From assembly GCA_905195085.1 (NCBI GenBank), contig CAJJUK010000005.1:1-47217 (forward strand): a stretch of DNA of 47,217 nucleotides, given 5' to 3'. Source of the stretch: an uncultured Christensenella sp. (lineage in GTDB: Bacteria > Bacillota > Clostridia > Christensenellales > UBA1242). The notes beneath the pieces are model-generated. The model was not told the origin of the DNA and searched no databases. It was given only the letters and a program-made list of their open reading frames with translations. Position numbers and translations under genes: made by a program. Of this stretch, positions 25,348 through 32,879 are shown piece after piece (the stretch's first letter is position 1; each line of letters begins with the position of its first letter).

Positions 25348-26977
25348 AACAAGTAGATATCAAACTGTCGATAAATCTAAAAAATACAATGTAGCTCTTT
25401 ATATAAGATTATCAGAAGAAGATAAAAGAAATGTTGAAAGTGAAAGTGTAAAATCACAAAAGAACTTGCTAACCCAATTTGTTAATAATCTTGAAAATGT
25501 TTCTTCTTTTCAATTTTTTGTCGATGATGGTTATGTTGGTGGGAATTTTAATCGACCTGCTTTTAAAACAATGTTAGGAGATATTTTTAATAAAAAAATA
25601 AATTGCGTCATTGTTAAGGACCTTTCTCGTTTCGGCAGAAATTATGTTGAAGTCGGTAATTATATTCAATCCATATTCCCTTTGTATAACATAAGGTTCA
25701 TATCGATAAATGATGGATTAGACACATTTACAAATCCTGAAAAGGCCGATGTTCTATTAATGGGTTTGTCTGACATTATGAATGAAGAATATTTAAAAGA
25801 TTGCTCTATTAAGGCAAAAATATCATATTCTTCAAGACAAAAGAAAGGTCAGTTCACTGCACCCTTTGCCCCTTATGGATACAAGAGAAGTCTTGTTGAA
25901 AAAAATAAACTTGAAATAGATAATGAAGTTGCACCTGTCATCAAACACATCTACAACCTTTTTATTGAAAAGAAATCTTATGTTGGTGTAGCAAAACAAT
26001 TGTCAATTGAAAATATCTTGACACCAAGTGAATATAAACAAAGTTTAAAACCCGATTATTACTCTAATAGACTTTCAACTTTGAAACATATTTGGAGTTC
26101 AGATACTGTCAAAACAATTTTAACAAGTGAATTTTATATTGGAAACACTTGTCAAAATAGAAGAAATAAAATAAATTACAAAGAGAAAAAATGGGTTAAA
26201 TTGCCAAGAGATAAATGGATAATTATTGAAAACACTCACGAACCAATTATTGATAAAGACTTGTTTTATCAAGTTCAAGAAATAATAAAATCACGTGATG
26301 TTTCAAATTATTTTCAAAAAACAACATCTTCAAAGAAAAATGATAACTATTTCTCTGGACTTTTGTATTGTGGACATTGTGGAAATAAGTTGACATATAC
26401 AGATGACAAATATTTGGACTATTCTTTCTACAAATGCAAACTAAAAAGAATGTCTCTTTGTGATAGTCCATTAATTCGCACAGATAAATTGTCAGAAATC
26501 GTTTTGAAAATCATTCAACAATATGTAAAGATTGCGTGTGATTTTGAAAGAACAATTAAAGAAATTGATAAATATAAAAAAAGAGTTTTGTCTAATGCTA
26601 AAAATCTGTCACAACAAACAATAGAAAACAGATTAAAAAACATTGATAATGAAAAAGATAGACTATACCAATTGTATAGAGAAACAAAGATTTCATTAAA
26701 CGAATATCAAACCAGAAAGAAAGAACTTGAAAAGAATTATAAGACACTACAATTACAATCACTACAAGAAAAAGAAATTCAAAATCCAACTGAAAATAAG
26801 TTTATAAGCAATTTCGTTAAATACAAAAACATTAAAAAACTTAATAGAGAGATAGTTAAAATACTTATCAAAAAAATAAAAATTTATGGATACAATAATA
26901 TTGAAATCACATTTAATTTTAGAGATGAATTTGAAGAAGTCCAGAAGTATATAACCGATAATGGTGTTTATAAATAA
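25340..26977 (+). CDS. Large serine recombinase 2
   Basis: The protein has 545 residues, with the same layout as recombinase 1: YIRLSEED with serine 25 as nucleophile, VIVKDLSRFGRNYVEVGNYI, recombinase domain (APYGYKRS), zinc ribbon (CGHCGNKLTY, YKCKLKRMSLCDS) and a C-terminal coiled coil (ENRLKNIDNEKDRLYQLYRE). Both enzymes keep their catalytic serine, so both may be active. It ends the ICE: a terminator and the att junction follow within 70 bases. The two proteins are clearly paralogues but diverge strongly outside the catalytic core. Confidence 0.92.
   Translation: MARTSRYQTVDKSKKYNVALYIRLSEEDKRNVESESVKSQKNLLTQFVNNLENVSSFQFFVDDGYVGGNFNRPAFKTMLGDIFNKKINCVIVKDLSRFGRNYVEVGNYIQSIFPLYNIRFISINDGLDTFTNPEKADVLLMGLSDIMNEEYLKDCSIKAKISYSSRQKKGQFTAPFAPYGYKRSLVEKNKLEIDNEVAPVIKHIYNLFIEKKSYVGVAKQLSIENILTPSEYKQSLKPDYYSNRLSTLKHIWSSDTVKTILTSEFYIGNTCQNRRNKINYKEKKWVKLPRDKWIIIENTHEPIIDKDLFYQVQEIIKSRDVSNYFQKTTSSKKNDNYFSGLLYCGHCGNKLTYTDDKYLDYSFYKCKLKRMSLCDSPLIRTDKLSEIVLKIIQQYVKIACDFERTIKEIDKYKKRVLSNAKNLSQQTIENRLKNIDNEKDRLYQLYRETKISLNEYQTRKKELEKNYKTLQLQSLQEKEIQNPTENKFISNFVKYKNIKKLNREIVKILIKKIKIYGYNNIEITFNFRDEFEEVQKYITDNGVYK
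25610..25663 (+). repeat. Second copy of the 54-bp recombinase identity
   Basis: Identical to 23932-23985. It marks the conserved catalytic-domain core and is longer than coding constraint alone would predict, given that synonymous positions also match. Confidence 0.9.
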
Positions 26978-26984
26978 GAAAAAG

Positions 26985-27015
26985 CCACATATCTAAAAAA
27001 TATGTGGTTTTTTTT
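26985..27015 (+). terminator. Terminator at the right end of the ICE
   Basis: An 8-base stem (CCACATAT at 26985-26992 with ATATGTGG at 27000-27007) is followed by eight T. It stops recombinase transcription 9 bases before the repeat at the att junction. Confidence 0.85.
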
Positions 27016-27023
27016 GAAAAAAC

Positions 27024-27045
27024 ATACTGTCCTAACTTGACATCT
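27024..27045 (+). repeat. Right attachment junction, 22-bp repeat copy 1
   Basis: The 22 bases that begin ATACTGTCCTAAC and end TTGACATCT recur exactly at 28393-28414. Here they run straight into the reverse-strand cwlD fragment (ACTCCGCCGTGTCCA). The ICE/chromosome crossover should lie at or next to the GATG/CATC end of this repeat, since CwlD proteins normally continue GHGGVDGG at this point. The exact crossover base needs the left junction, which is outside the window. Confidence 0.7.
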
Positions 27046-27200
27046 ACTCCGCCGTGTCCAGCGTCAATCACAATGGTGTGCACCGCCTTCGGCGAACTTG
27101 TTGCCTCAACCGCATAACAAACACCGACAATAACGCAAATTATAATTACAGCAATCAAAAGAACGGCACAATGTGCCTTTTTTATTGTTAAAAATTTCAT
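27042..27200 (-). pseudogene. cwlD: cwlD-type amidase, 5' fragment cut by the ICE
   Basis: The first 53 residues of an N-acetylmuramoyl-L-alanine amidase remain: a short basic start, a membrane anchor (residues 11-30) and HTIVIDAGHGGVD, the Amidase_3 motif whose His49 is the first zinc ligand. Beyond this the frame runs into ICE sequence and ends after about 40 unrelated residues at 26919. CwlD acts in making the spore cortex muramic lactam needed for germination. The split is exactly at the ICE end, so this gene is the integration target. The 3' part should lie left of the window. A CAATATG start context with TAAAAT 5 bases upstream suggests a leaderless mRNA. Assignment to CwlD rather than another amidase rests on the anchor and motif. 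Confidence 0.75.
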
Positions 27201-27281
27201 ATTGTATTTTATTTTTAAACCATTATGATTATAACTTATTTGAACAATGTTTTGACTTAAAGATGACTTAAAAAAAATTTG

Positions 27282-27310
27282 TTTAAATAACAAGAATAAT
27301 ATGATATAAT
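27282..27310 (+). promoter_or_regulatory. Promoter giving a leaderless mRNA
   Basis: TATAAT at 27305-27310 lies 7 bases before the ATG at 27318; a weak -35 (TTTAAA, 27282-27287) is 17 bases upstream. Transcription would begin at or next to the start codon, and no ribosome site is present. Confidence 0.55.
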
Positions 27311-27317
27311 CAAAAAC

Positions 27318-28349
27318 ATGAGAAAAACTGTCAAAAATTTAAACAAATTATACGCGTCTGCATTTGAAAAAATGGAGAATATGTCAAAATTTCTTGGCCA
27401 GAATTGTGTTGACCACGCGTTAGATTTTCATTATGGACATAGGATAAAAATTAGAAAACAATTTTCAAATGAATTATATCCTATTCCCGTTATCCGCTTT
27501 AAACTGAAAGAAATAAAAACGGAGACTTTTTTTGATGTCTATACAAACAAAAGCTATATAGGATATATCAAGCTTTATCCAAACAAAAAAGAAATTTTAT
27601 CTCTTGATTTAAAAGTTTTTGCAAATCTCAAATATCTTATTTATGGACATAATTATCAACAAGAACTGTATAATTCTGAAAATTTAGCACAAACGAAAAT
27701 CAATATCGAAAAATCAAAGGACACTAAATTTATTATCTATGCAGATTTTGAAAATCTTGAACAAATTTTTAGTGTGGTGGAAAAATTTATAATCAAGCCG
27801 TCTAAAAATTTTTCAACCACAAATTACAAATGTGACTGCGGGCATTATGTAACAATAGACACAAATAATGGCTCATGTCCTATTTGCGGAAAAGATAGTC
27901 CATTTAAAAGAAAACTTTCAGCCATATGCCCTGTTTGCGGAAATAAATGTTTGAAAGACCAATATGGGAATGGAGAGTGCGAAAACTGCGGTTGGAAATT
28001 GGATAAATATGCAAATAAATTTAAAAACAGAGTTATTTATCCAAACTTAATCTCACTAAACAAAGCGAAAAAACTTTATAGTGAAGGCAAACCTTTTAAA
28101 CCTGACCTAGAAGATTTTATCGAAGCATTATATGTGTATAGCGAAGTTCAATTTAAATACAAAAATATTTACTACGAGTTAATTCTCGCATCCGATGAAA
28201 ACAAAGAAATCATTAAAATGAATGATTTCAATGGTGGACATTTGCAAACATTTATGACAAAGGAAGATTTTATAAACAATGCTAAAATTGATGGTAAACT
28301 TTTAAAAGATATATGGGATGAAACAACCGAAAGAGATTGGCTACAATAA
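27318..28349 (+). CDS. Zinc-ribbon protein of unknown function
   Basis: The protein has 343 residues. The middle contains two zinc ribbons: CDCGHYV with CPICGKD (about 171-195), and CPVCGNKC with CENCGWKLD (about 207-232). The N-terminal 150 residues carry mixed alpha/beta sequence (FFDVYTNKSYIGYIKLYP), and the C-terminal part has SLNKAKKLYSEGKPFKPDLEDFIEALYVY. I do not recognise the family. It is divergent from the broken cwlD and bracketed by the two 22-bp repeats, so it may be a small passenger cassette or a chromosomal neighbour. It seems to be read from a leaderless mRNA and has its own terminator. Confidence 0.65.
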   Translation: MRKTVKNLNKLYASAFEKMENMSKFLGQNCVDHALDFHYGHRIKIRKQFSNELYPIPVIRFKLKEIKTETFFDVYTNKSYIGYIKLYPNKKEILSLDLKVFANLKYLIYGHNYQQELYNSENLAQTKINIEKSKDTKFIIYADFENLEQIFSVVEKFIIKPSKNFSTTNYKCDCGHYVTIDTNNGSCPICGKDSPFKRKLSAICPVCGNKCLKDQYGNGECENCGWKLDKYANKFKNRVIYPNLISLNKAKKLYSEGKPFKPDLEDFIEALYVYSEVQFKYKNIYYELILASDENKEIIKMNDFNGGHLQTFMTKEDFINNAKIDGKLLKDIWDETTERDWLQ

Positions 28350-28361
28350 AGTATTATTAAG

Positions 28362-28385
28362 GCATATCAACCGATATGCTTTTTT
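28362..28385 (+). terminator. Rho-independent terminator
   Basis: A perfect 7-base stem GCATATC-AACC-GATATGC (28362-28379) is followed by a T run. It ends the zinc-ribbon gene 8 bases before the second 22-bp repeat, mirroring the terminator-repeat arrangement at the ICE end. Confidence 0.85.
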
Positions 28386-28392
28386 GTTTTAT

Positions 28393-28414
28393 ATACTGTC
28401 CTAACTTGACATCT
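28393..28414 (+). repeat. 22-bp repeat copy 2 with att-like flank
   Basis: Identical over 22 bases to 27024-27045 and in the same orientation. The next 15 bases (TCCCGCCGCGCCCAG) match the cwlD flank of copy 1 at 11 of 15 positions with a one-base shift. The left flanks differ apart from both ending a terminator. It looks like another attachment-type junction. On the reverse strand the sequence reaching this repeat can be read as YIKRVCHYQIISGRGGKMSS then a stop, which might be the tail of a decayed gene. Confidence 0.6.
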
Positions 28415-28471
28415 TCCCGCCGCGCCCAGAAATAATCTGATAGTGACATACTCGCTTGATGTATTCCCAGT

Positions 28472-29464
28472 TCAAATAACAACAATAACGATGCCTACCA
28501 AAATAAATGCCAAATATATCAACTTATATTGAAGTTTAGGTTCTTTATACAGCAGTCCGCCAAAAATCACAGAAACAATGGTTGAAAGTTGTTTTATGAT
28601 TGCCACTCCTGAAACAAGCACATCTGGTTGAGAAAGAGCGGTGAACAAAAATCTGTCAGCCACGATAAGAATGACAGGAAAAACATACATTGCCCAATTT
28701 TTCCAATCTGCCTTGCACACAAGCATCTTTTTTTCTTTTATACAAAGCACAAAAAATGCAACCCAAATAATTACACTTACAAAGAACATAAACCAAAATT
28801 GCATTTGACTCGTTGAAACTTGATCAATGATTAACTTATCCAAAATTGCGGAAGTTTCACTGCAAATACATGCAAGGACAAAAAATATAATTGCCTTAAT
28901 TCTTCTTTTGTTCAAATTTTGTTGTACGCCATTAAAATTCAGTGACAACCCCATTGATTCTTGCTCATTTAAATTTCGCAACTCATATCTATTTGTTGAT
29001 TTCAAAATGCTGTTCAAATCGTGGAACTTTTTTATGTATGCTTGTCCATTTTTTATCAAACGACTGTCATAAACATTCAACAAAATCAAACTTACAAAAA
29101 TTATTGCAACGCCAAAAAGTTTCCACCAAACAAATGGTTCACCAAAAATAAGAAGACTCGCAACAAAAGAAATGATTATCTTTATCGCGCTTATTGGCTG
29201 AAGAGATGATATGTAATAATTTCTTAATGCAAACAGTTCAAAAATCCATGCCAACGCAACAACACAAGACTTGCCAAAAATCGACAGAATGTTTTGCCAA
29301 TTTAATAAAAAAGCTTCACCCGCACTCCATACGATAAGCAAAAAACCAATAGTGCTGGAAAAAGCCAAAACGAACAAGACATTTGATTTTTCAGTTGCCT
29401 TTTTCCTTAAAACCGTAAAAAAACCAATTAATATTCCATAAATTGACGCATATAAAATCCACAT
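28472..29464 (-). CDS. EamA/DMT-superfamily transporter
   Basis: The protein has 330 residues and ten hydrophobic segments in two halves, split by a hydrophilic loop of about 50 residues (YDSRLIKNGQAYIKKFHD... NLNKRR) in the middle. The first half has FSSTIGFLLIVWSAGEAFLL and ISAIKIIISFVASLLIFGEP, and the second ends AFILVGIVIVVI. Both contain the EamA pattern of a Pro/Glu at the end of a helix (FGEPFVWWK, YKEPKLQYK). It exports or imports a small metabolite; the substrate is unknown. The promoter at 29471-29499 places transcription at the start codon. Confidence 0.85.
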   Translation of the reverse strand: MWILYASIYGILIGFFTVLRKKATEKSNVLFVLAFSSTIGFLLIVWSAGEAFLLNWQNILSIFGKSCVVALAWIFELFALRNYYISSLQPISAIKIIISFVASLLIFGEPFVWWKLFGVAIIFVSLILLNVYDSRLIKNGQAYIKKFHDLNSILKSTNRYELRNLNEQESMGLSLNFNGVQQNLNKRRIKAIIFFVLACICSETSAILDKLIIDQVSTSQMQFWFMFFVSVIIWVAFFVLCIKEKKMLVCKADWKNWAMYVFPVILIVADRFLFTALSQPDVLVSGVAIIKQLSTIVSVIFGGLLYKEPKLQYKLIYLAFILVGIVIVVI

Positions 29465-29470
29465 GATTAA

Positions 29471-29499
29471 ATTTTATCAGAATCGAAAATTTATTGCAA
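29471..29499 (-). promoter_or_regulatory. Strong promoter for a leaderless EamA mRNA
   Basis: On the reverse strand TTGCAA (29494-29499) and TAAAAT (29471-29476) are 17 bases apart. Only 6 bases separate the -10 box from the ATG at 29464 and there is no Shine-Dalgarno sequence. Confidence 0.65.
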
Positions 29500-29569
29500 C
29501 AATAATAAATCTCAAAAATAAATTTTTATCATGTTAAAAAATAAACTTCCTTACTCCATTGCTATCAAC

Positions 29570-29598
29570 TTGACTTTGTCATGTCAATTTGGTTTAAT
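29570..29598 (+). promoter_or_regulatory. Strong promoter for a leaderless mRNA
   Basis: TTGACT (29570-29575), 17-base spacer, TTTAAT (29593-29598), then 6 bases to the ATG at 29605. No ribosome site lies in between. Confidence 0.65.
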
Positions 29599-29604
29599 AT
29601 TTAT

Positions 29605-30279
29605 ATGAAAAAGTCATTCTTTGTTTTCTCTTTGTTGTTTTTGTGTATGTTCTGCTCTTTTTTTGGAGTGGAAAATGCATTTGCACAAAATACTCAAGAA
29701 ATATATGTTGTGACAGCAAACAGAGCTTCTGTTTTTGAATCTGCCGACTTTGCTTCTGCAAAAGTTGGACAAATTGAACATGACGAAGAAGTCTATGTCC
29801 AAATGGAAGATGCTGCCCCACAAGAGTTTGAAAATGAAGGTTTTGTCTTTTACAAAATCACACATGGAGAACTTGAAGGATATGTTTTCGCAGACTTATT
29901 GACACCAAAAAACAATGTTATAACCGCAATACCAAGTTTTAACGGGCAAACAAACACAGAAAGCAAAGTATTTTGGAAACAAGACAATGAAATGGTGGAA
30001 AGTGACATCACTTTAAGCAAGGGTGAACGAATCTTTCTTTATGAAGGTTTCAACGGAAAAGAAGAGTTTAACGCCATCGCCTTTGTCCATGAAAATAAAG
30101 TTCTGTATGGATATTTAAAAACAGATACCATCTCCCCTGATGGAATCAACCCAGCAATCATCACCTGTATTATAATTATCATTGCTTTGCTTGGCATTAT
30201 CTTTGCTTGGCTTTTTATGAAAAACAAGAAGGTTAAATTGAAAAAACAAAAATCTTCACATTTAAAACCAGAAAATTGA
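29605..30279 (+). CDS. Secreted membrane-anchored SH3-like protein
   Basis: The protein has 224 residues. A signal peptide (MKKSFFVFSLLFLCMFCSFF, cleavage after ENAFA about residue 27) is followed by a bacterial SH3-like domain: YVVTANRASVFESADFASA, KVGQIEHDEEVYV, GYVFADLL at about 33-100. A C-terminal membrane helix (AIITCIIIIIALLGIIFAWL) and a lysine-rich tail anchor it. SH3-like domains bind cell wall. The start at 29605 is chosen because the promoter spacing makes the frame's earlier ATG at 29581 untranscribed. Its precise role is unknown; a wall sensor or scaffold is possible. Confidence 0.75.
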   Translation: MKKSFFVFSLLFLCMFCSFFGVENAFAQNTQEIYVVTANRASVFESADFASAKVGQIEHDEEVYVQMEDAAPQEFENEGFVFYKITHGELEGYVFADLLTPKNNVITAIPSFNGQTNTESKVFWKQDNEMVESDITLSKGERIFLYEGFNGKEEFNAIAFVHENKVLYGYLKTDTISPDGINPAIITCIIIIIALLGIIFAWLFMKNKKVKLKKQKSSHLKPEN

Positions 30280-30288
30280 CATAAAAAA

Positions 30289-30338
30289 TTGAAAACTCCT
30301 TATTCACAATTTAAAATAAAGTGCAAAAGGAGTTTTTT
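30289..30338 (+). promoter_or_regulatory. Overlapping terminator-like stem, promoter and ribosome site
   Basis: AAAACTCCTT (30292-30301) pairs perfectly with AAGGAGTTTT (30327-30336), followed by T6; the right arm contains the ribosome site of the gene at 30339. A promoter, TTGAAA (30289-30294), 17 bases, TAAAAT (30312-30317), lies across the left arm and loop. Messages from upstream would stop or hide the ribosome site, while messages from the internal promoter (start about 30324) would lack the left arm. Confidence 0.6.
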
Positions 30339-30851
30339 ATGGCAAGTTATGATATTCTGGAAGCAGAAATTGATGAAATCAAAAAACAATTATCTTATCT
30401 AACAAAAAATGGTGGCGGAACCGGGAATACTGGTGGTGGTTCTTCTCCACAAGACGGAGATTGGACAACCCTTTACGACTATTCAAGTGATGACCCAAAC
30501 ATAAATTTAAACCGCTCTTCTGGCATTAAAGGAAGCATTGGGATTATCAGTGAATTTCCGGATTTAATGCCATACACACAACTAAAGGTATACCTTATGG
30601 TCGAGGGTGATTATCACCTCAAAGAATTCGATATTTCTGATTTGGAGCCAAACGCTTTCACAATTATGGGGAATTCAAGAACTTCAACCACTCTTTATGG
30701 TTTCAATTTCGTAATCACAACGCAAAACAATAAAAGGGTGATAAGTTTTGGAAATTGCACGCAAATCAGTTTTTACAGCAATAAATACACCGGCATCAGT
30801 GATATGAAAAGCAGTAATTATATTTACATCATGAAAATTTTGGCAAAATAG
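30339..30851 (+). CDS. Small protein with coiled coil and Gly linker
   Basis: The protein has 170 residues. Residues 1-25 form a short coiled coil (MASYDILEAEIDEIKKQLSY), joined by a glycine-rich linker (GGGTGNTGGGSS) to a globular beta-rich part (SIGIISEFPDLMPYTQLKVY, TTLYGFNFVITTQ). The layout resembles phage structural or receptor-binding proteins that trimerise through a coil, but no phage genes surround it. Start at 30339 behind AAAAGGAG. It has its own promoter and ends before a terminator inside the facing hydrolase gene. Function unknown. Confidence 0.6.
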   Translation: MASYDILEAEIDEIKKQLSYLTKNGGGTGNTGGGSSPQDGDWTTLYDYSSDDPNINLNRSSGIKGSIGIISEFPDLMPYTQLKVYLMVEGDYHLKEFDISDLEPNAFTIMGNSRTSTTLYGFNFVITTQNNKRVISFGNCTQISFYSNKYTGISDMKSSNYIYIMKILAK

Positions 30852-30854
30852 CCG

Positions 30855-31790
30855 TCACAAATTTGTGCGACTTCTTATGAAGTCGCTTATTTTTTTCTCA
30901 TATAACACCCCTGCGACTGAATATGACATGGCGTGCCCCGCCCCATCAACTATAAATTTTTCTCTCAAATTCGGTGGCGTTGCATTATATAAATTCATCG
31001 TATTCTCAACTGGTACAAAATTGTCATCTTGTCCATGAATAAACAAAATTGGAATTTTTGTGTTTTTAACCTGCTTTATTGCATCTGCTTGATGAATGTC
31101 AAAGCCGTGAATTCTTTTCGCATAACTGTAGATATGTTTTTTTATCAACTTAAGCAAAATTTTGTGATTTCTCATGACATAATCAATTTGCTTGTTGGCA
31201 TTGTCAAACGCACAATCTGAAATGATTGCTTTAACATTTGTCGGCAACTTCTCACCTGCAACACAACAGACCGCAGTTCCGCCCATTGACAAACCAAAGA
31301 GCAAAATTTTGTTGTCAGGATTTTTGGCATTGAGATATTCAATCCAAGCCAAAATGTCATTTCTGTCCAACCAACCAAAGCCTATGCATTTGCCTTCGCT
31401 TTCTCCGTGAGTTCTGTTGTCAACAGCAAGAACATTGAAATTTTTATCATGAAAAAATTTGCAATAAGGTTGCATTTCCTGGTAACTTCCGCCAAAACCA
31501 TGGACAACAATCACCGTCTTGTCAGAACCTGCATCATAATAATTCCCCACCAATGTGAGTTGATCAAAACTTTTAATTTTAACTTTGGCAAACTTAACCT
31601 TGTCCCACCAACAAAGGTCAATCTTGTAATCTGTCAGTCTTTTTTGTGTGTCTTTTCTCAAAACTCTGCTTGAAACGCTTTTCTTTGAAAAAACATAGTG
31701 AAACAAAATTGCTCCAACAACCAAATAATAGAGCAATGCTGCAATGATAAAAATTACAATCCCCAAAACTATCCAAGCCAGAATTTTCAT
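30855..31790 (-). CDS. Membrane-anchored alpha/beta hydrolase
   Basis: The protein has 311 residues. An N-terminal membrane helix (residues 5-30) precedes an alpha/beta-hydrolase fold with the oxyanion region VVHGFGGSYQ (95-104), nucleophile serine 168 in GLSMGG, a likely acid Asp at HGQDDNFVP (about 254) and catalytic His in GAGHAMSY near the end. This is the build of the BAAT/Abhydrolase proteins often annotated as prolyl-oligopeptidase-like esterases in Bacillota. The substrate is unknown. AGAGGTG precedes the ATG. Its last codons encode SDFIRSRTNL from DNA that also forms the terminator of the facing gene. Confidence 0.85.
   Translation of the reverse strand: MKILAWIVLGIVIFIIAALLYYLVVGAILFHYVFSKKSVSSRVLRKDTQKRLTDYKIDLCWWDKVKFAKVKIKSFDQLTLVGNYYDAGSDKTVIVVHGFGGSYQEMQPYCKFFHDKNFNVLAVDNRTHGESEGKCIGFGWLDRNDILAWIEYLNAKNPDNKILLFGLSMGGTAVCCVAGEKLPTNVKAIISDCAFDNANKQIDYVMRNHKILLKLIKKHIYSYAKRIHGFDIHQADAIKQVKNTKIPILFIHGQDDNFVPVENTMNLYNATPPNLREKFIVDGAGHAMSYSVAGVLYEKKISDFIRSRTNL
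30867..30893 (+). terminator. Terminator inside the end of the facing gene
   Basis: GCGACTTC-TTAT-GAAGTCGC (30867-30886) with a T-rich tail ends the gene at 30339. The stem lies within the last codons of the reverse-strand hydrolase, so the two transcripts overlap head-on. Confidence 0.8.
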
Positions 31791-31801
31791 TCACACCTCT
31801 T

Positions 31802-32791
31802 TCAGTCAATAATTGCTTTGACGGGTTCTCCTGTGGTGGCATCTTGATACGTCAACCAATAACCAAATCCTCTCATGTTGTCTTTGTCGAGTGGCAACCA
31901 AATTGGATAGCCAGAAAGTTCTTTTGGCGGTTCTTCTTCAAAAACTGCTGGAACACCATAACAAACATATTTCACATTGTCGTGTTCGTCATACAAAAGC
32001 CCGAAAACATAAAAATCGCCGTCGTCCTCATATTCCACCTTAACCCACTTGGAATATGGAATCAACTTCTGAAGATTGTCTTCCATCGGATTTGTTTCAA
32101 AAAGTTTGTCAATTTGCGGTTTCAATTTGTCAATGAAAATAACTTCACTCTCTTCTTCCTTTCTTTCATTTTCTTTTGCTGGTTCTTGCACATTTTTGTC
32201 AATCAAGTTGGAATTTTCTTCTTTATGCAAAGAATTCGCCAAGACAGTTTCAGACTCATGTGGTTGATTTTCATAAAAATATTTTTTATACACACAATCA
32301 GAGCAATTTCCACAGTTGTCACCACAAAGAGCGGAGTCAATGTCTTTTTCAATCTGTTTTTTCTCTTCTTCATCATAATTAACACCAAAACTGTCCAATG
32401 TTTGTTTAGTGTTTTTCAAAGAATTGTCTTTCGCAATTTCACTGATTATGCTTCCATAAATGTTTTCATTGTTTCCTTCACTTGAGCCATACAAAATTGG
32501 TGTTGCAACAGCATTTTGAAAATTGACTACTGCACACGAAAATTTGTTCGGCAACTCGTTTATTGAAAGAAAAAAATCATAAAGCATGTGTGATTTGTAT
32601 GTCAATCCTGCTTTATACACCTTTTGGTCAACATAAAATCCAAGTGAAGAAATGCCAGAGAGTTCAAATGGAAAATTATATAATCTCAATGTTCCTTTGA
32701 CACCAACTCCATCCTCTTCCAAGGACAAAACCGCCTTTTTGCTGGAATTATTTGATATATCACTCAAAACAATACTTTTTCTTTTCAACAT
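31802..32791 (-). CDS. Conserved hypothetical protein with Cys cluster
   Basis: The protein has 329 residues in three parts: an N-terminal beta-rich domain (KAVLSLEEDGVGVKGTLRLY), a central cysteine cluster CGDNCGNCSDCVYKKYF (about 155-171) that could bind metal or form disulfides, followed by an acidic low-complexity linker, and a C-terminal domain (DGDFYVFGLLYDEHDNVKYV, CYGVPAVFEEEPPKELSGYP). I recognise this C-terminal pattern as conserved in gut Clostridia but know no function. GAGGA lies 9 bases before the ATG. It is 11 bases upstream of the hydrolase gene and probably co-transcribed with it. Confidence 0.65.
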   Translation of the reverse strand: MLKRKSIVLSDISNNSSKKAVLSLEEDGVGVKGTLRLYNFPFELSGISSLGFYVDQKVYKAGLTYKSHMLYDFFLSINELPNKFSCAVVNFQNAVATPILYGSSEGNNENIYGSIISEIAKDNSLKNTKQTLDSFGVNYDEEEKKQIEKDIDSALCGDNCGNCSDCVYKKYFYENQPHESETVLANSLHKEENSNLIDKNVQEPAKENERKEEESEVIFIDKLKPQIDKLFETNPMEDNLQKLIPYSKWVKVEYEDDGDFYVFGLLYDEHDNVKYVCYGVPAVFEEEPPKELSGYPIWLPLDKDNMRGFGYWLTYQDATTGEPVKAIID

Positions 32792-32879
32792 AATAAAAAA
32801 TCCTCACAATATATATCTATTATATAATTGTGAAGATTATGATAAAAATCGAAAAATGTCAGATTTTGTGATTAAATAT

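Larger units (their letters stand above)
1..27045. mobile_element. Integrative conjugative element, right-hand part
   Basis: The stretch carries a relaxase, a VirD4 coupling ATPase, VirB6- and VirB4-like secretion genes, antirestriction-type cargo and two tandem large serine recombinases, which together define an ICE. Its right end is at about 27042-27045, where recombinase DNA and its terminator give way to a broken cwlD-like gene on the reverse strand. The left end is not visible: the missing 3' part of cwlD should lie beyond it, and no reverse-strand amidase sequence is found near base 1. I see no peptidoglycan hydrolase in the transfer module, although such a gene is usual in Gram-positive elements. 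Boundaries other than the right end are inferred. Confidence 0.88.

Noticed and set aside
26919..27041. Extra 40 residues at the end of the cwlD fragment
   Set aside because: They are encoded by ICE DNA, including its terminator, so they are a fusion by-product and not amidase.
27024..27045. 22-bp repeats as the two ends of one insertion sequence
   Set aside because: The copies are direct, not inverted, and the gene between them is not a recognisable transposase.
31844..32485. 213-codon forward frame rich in Phe and Ile
   Set aside because: It is complementary to the conserved hypothetical gene on the reverse strand; no ribosome site and odd composition.
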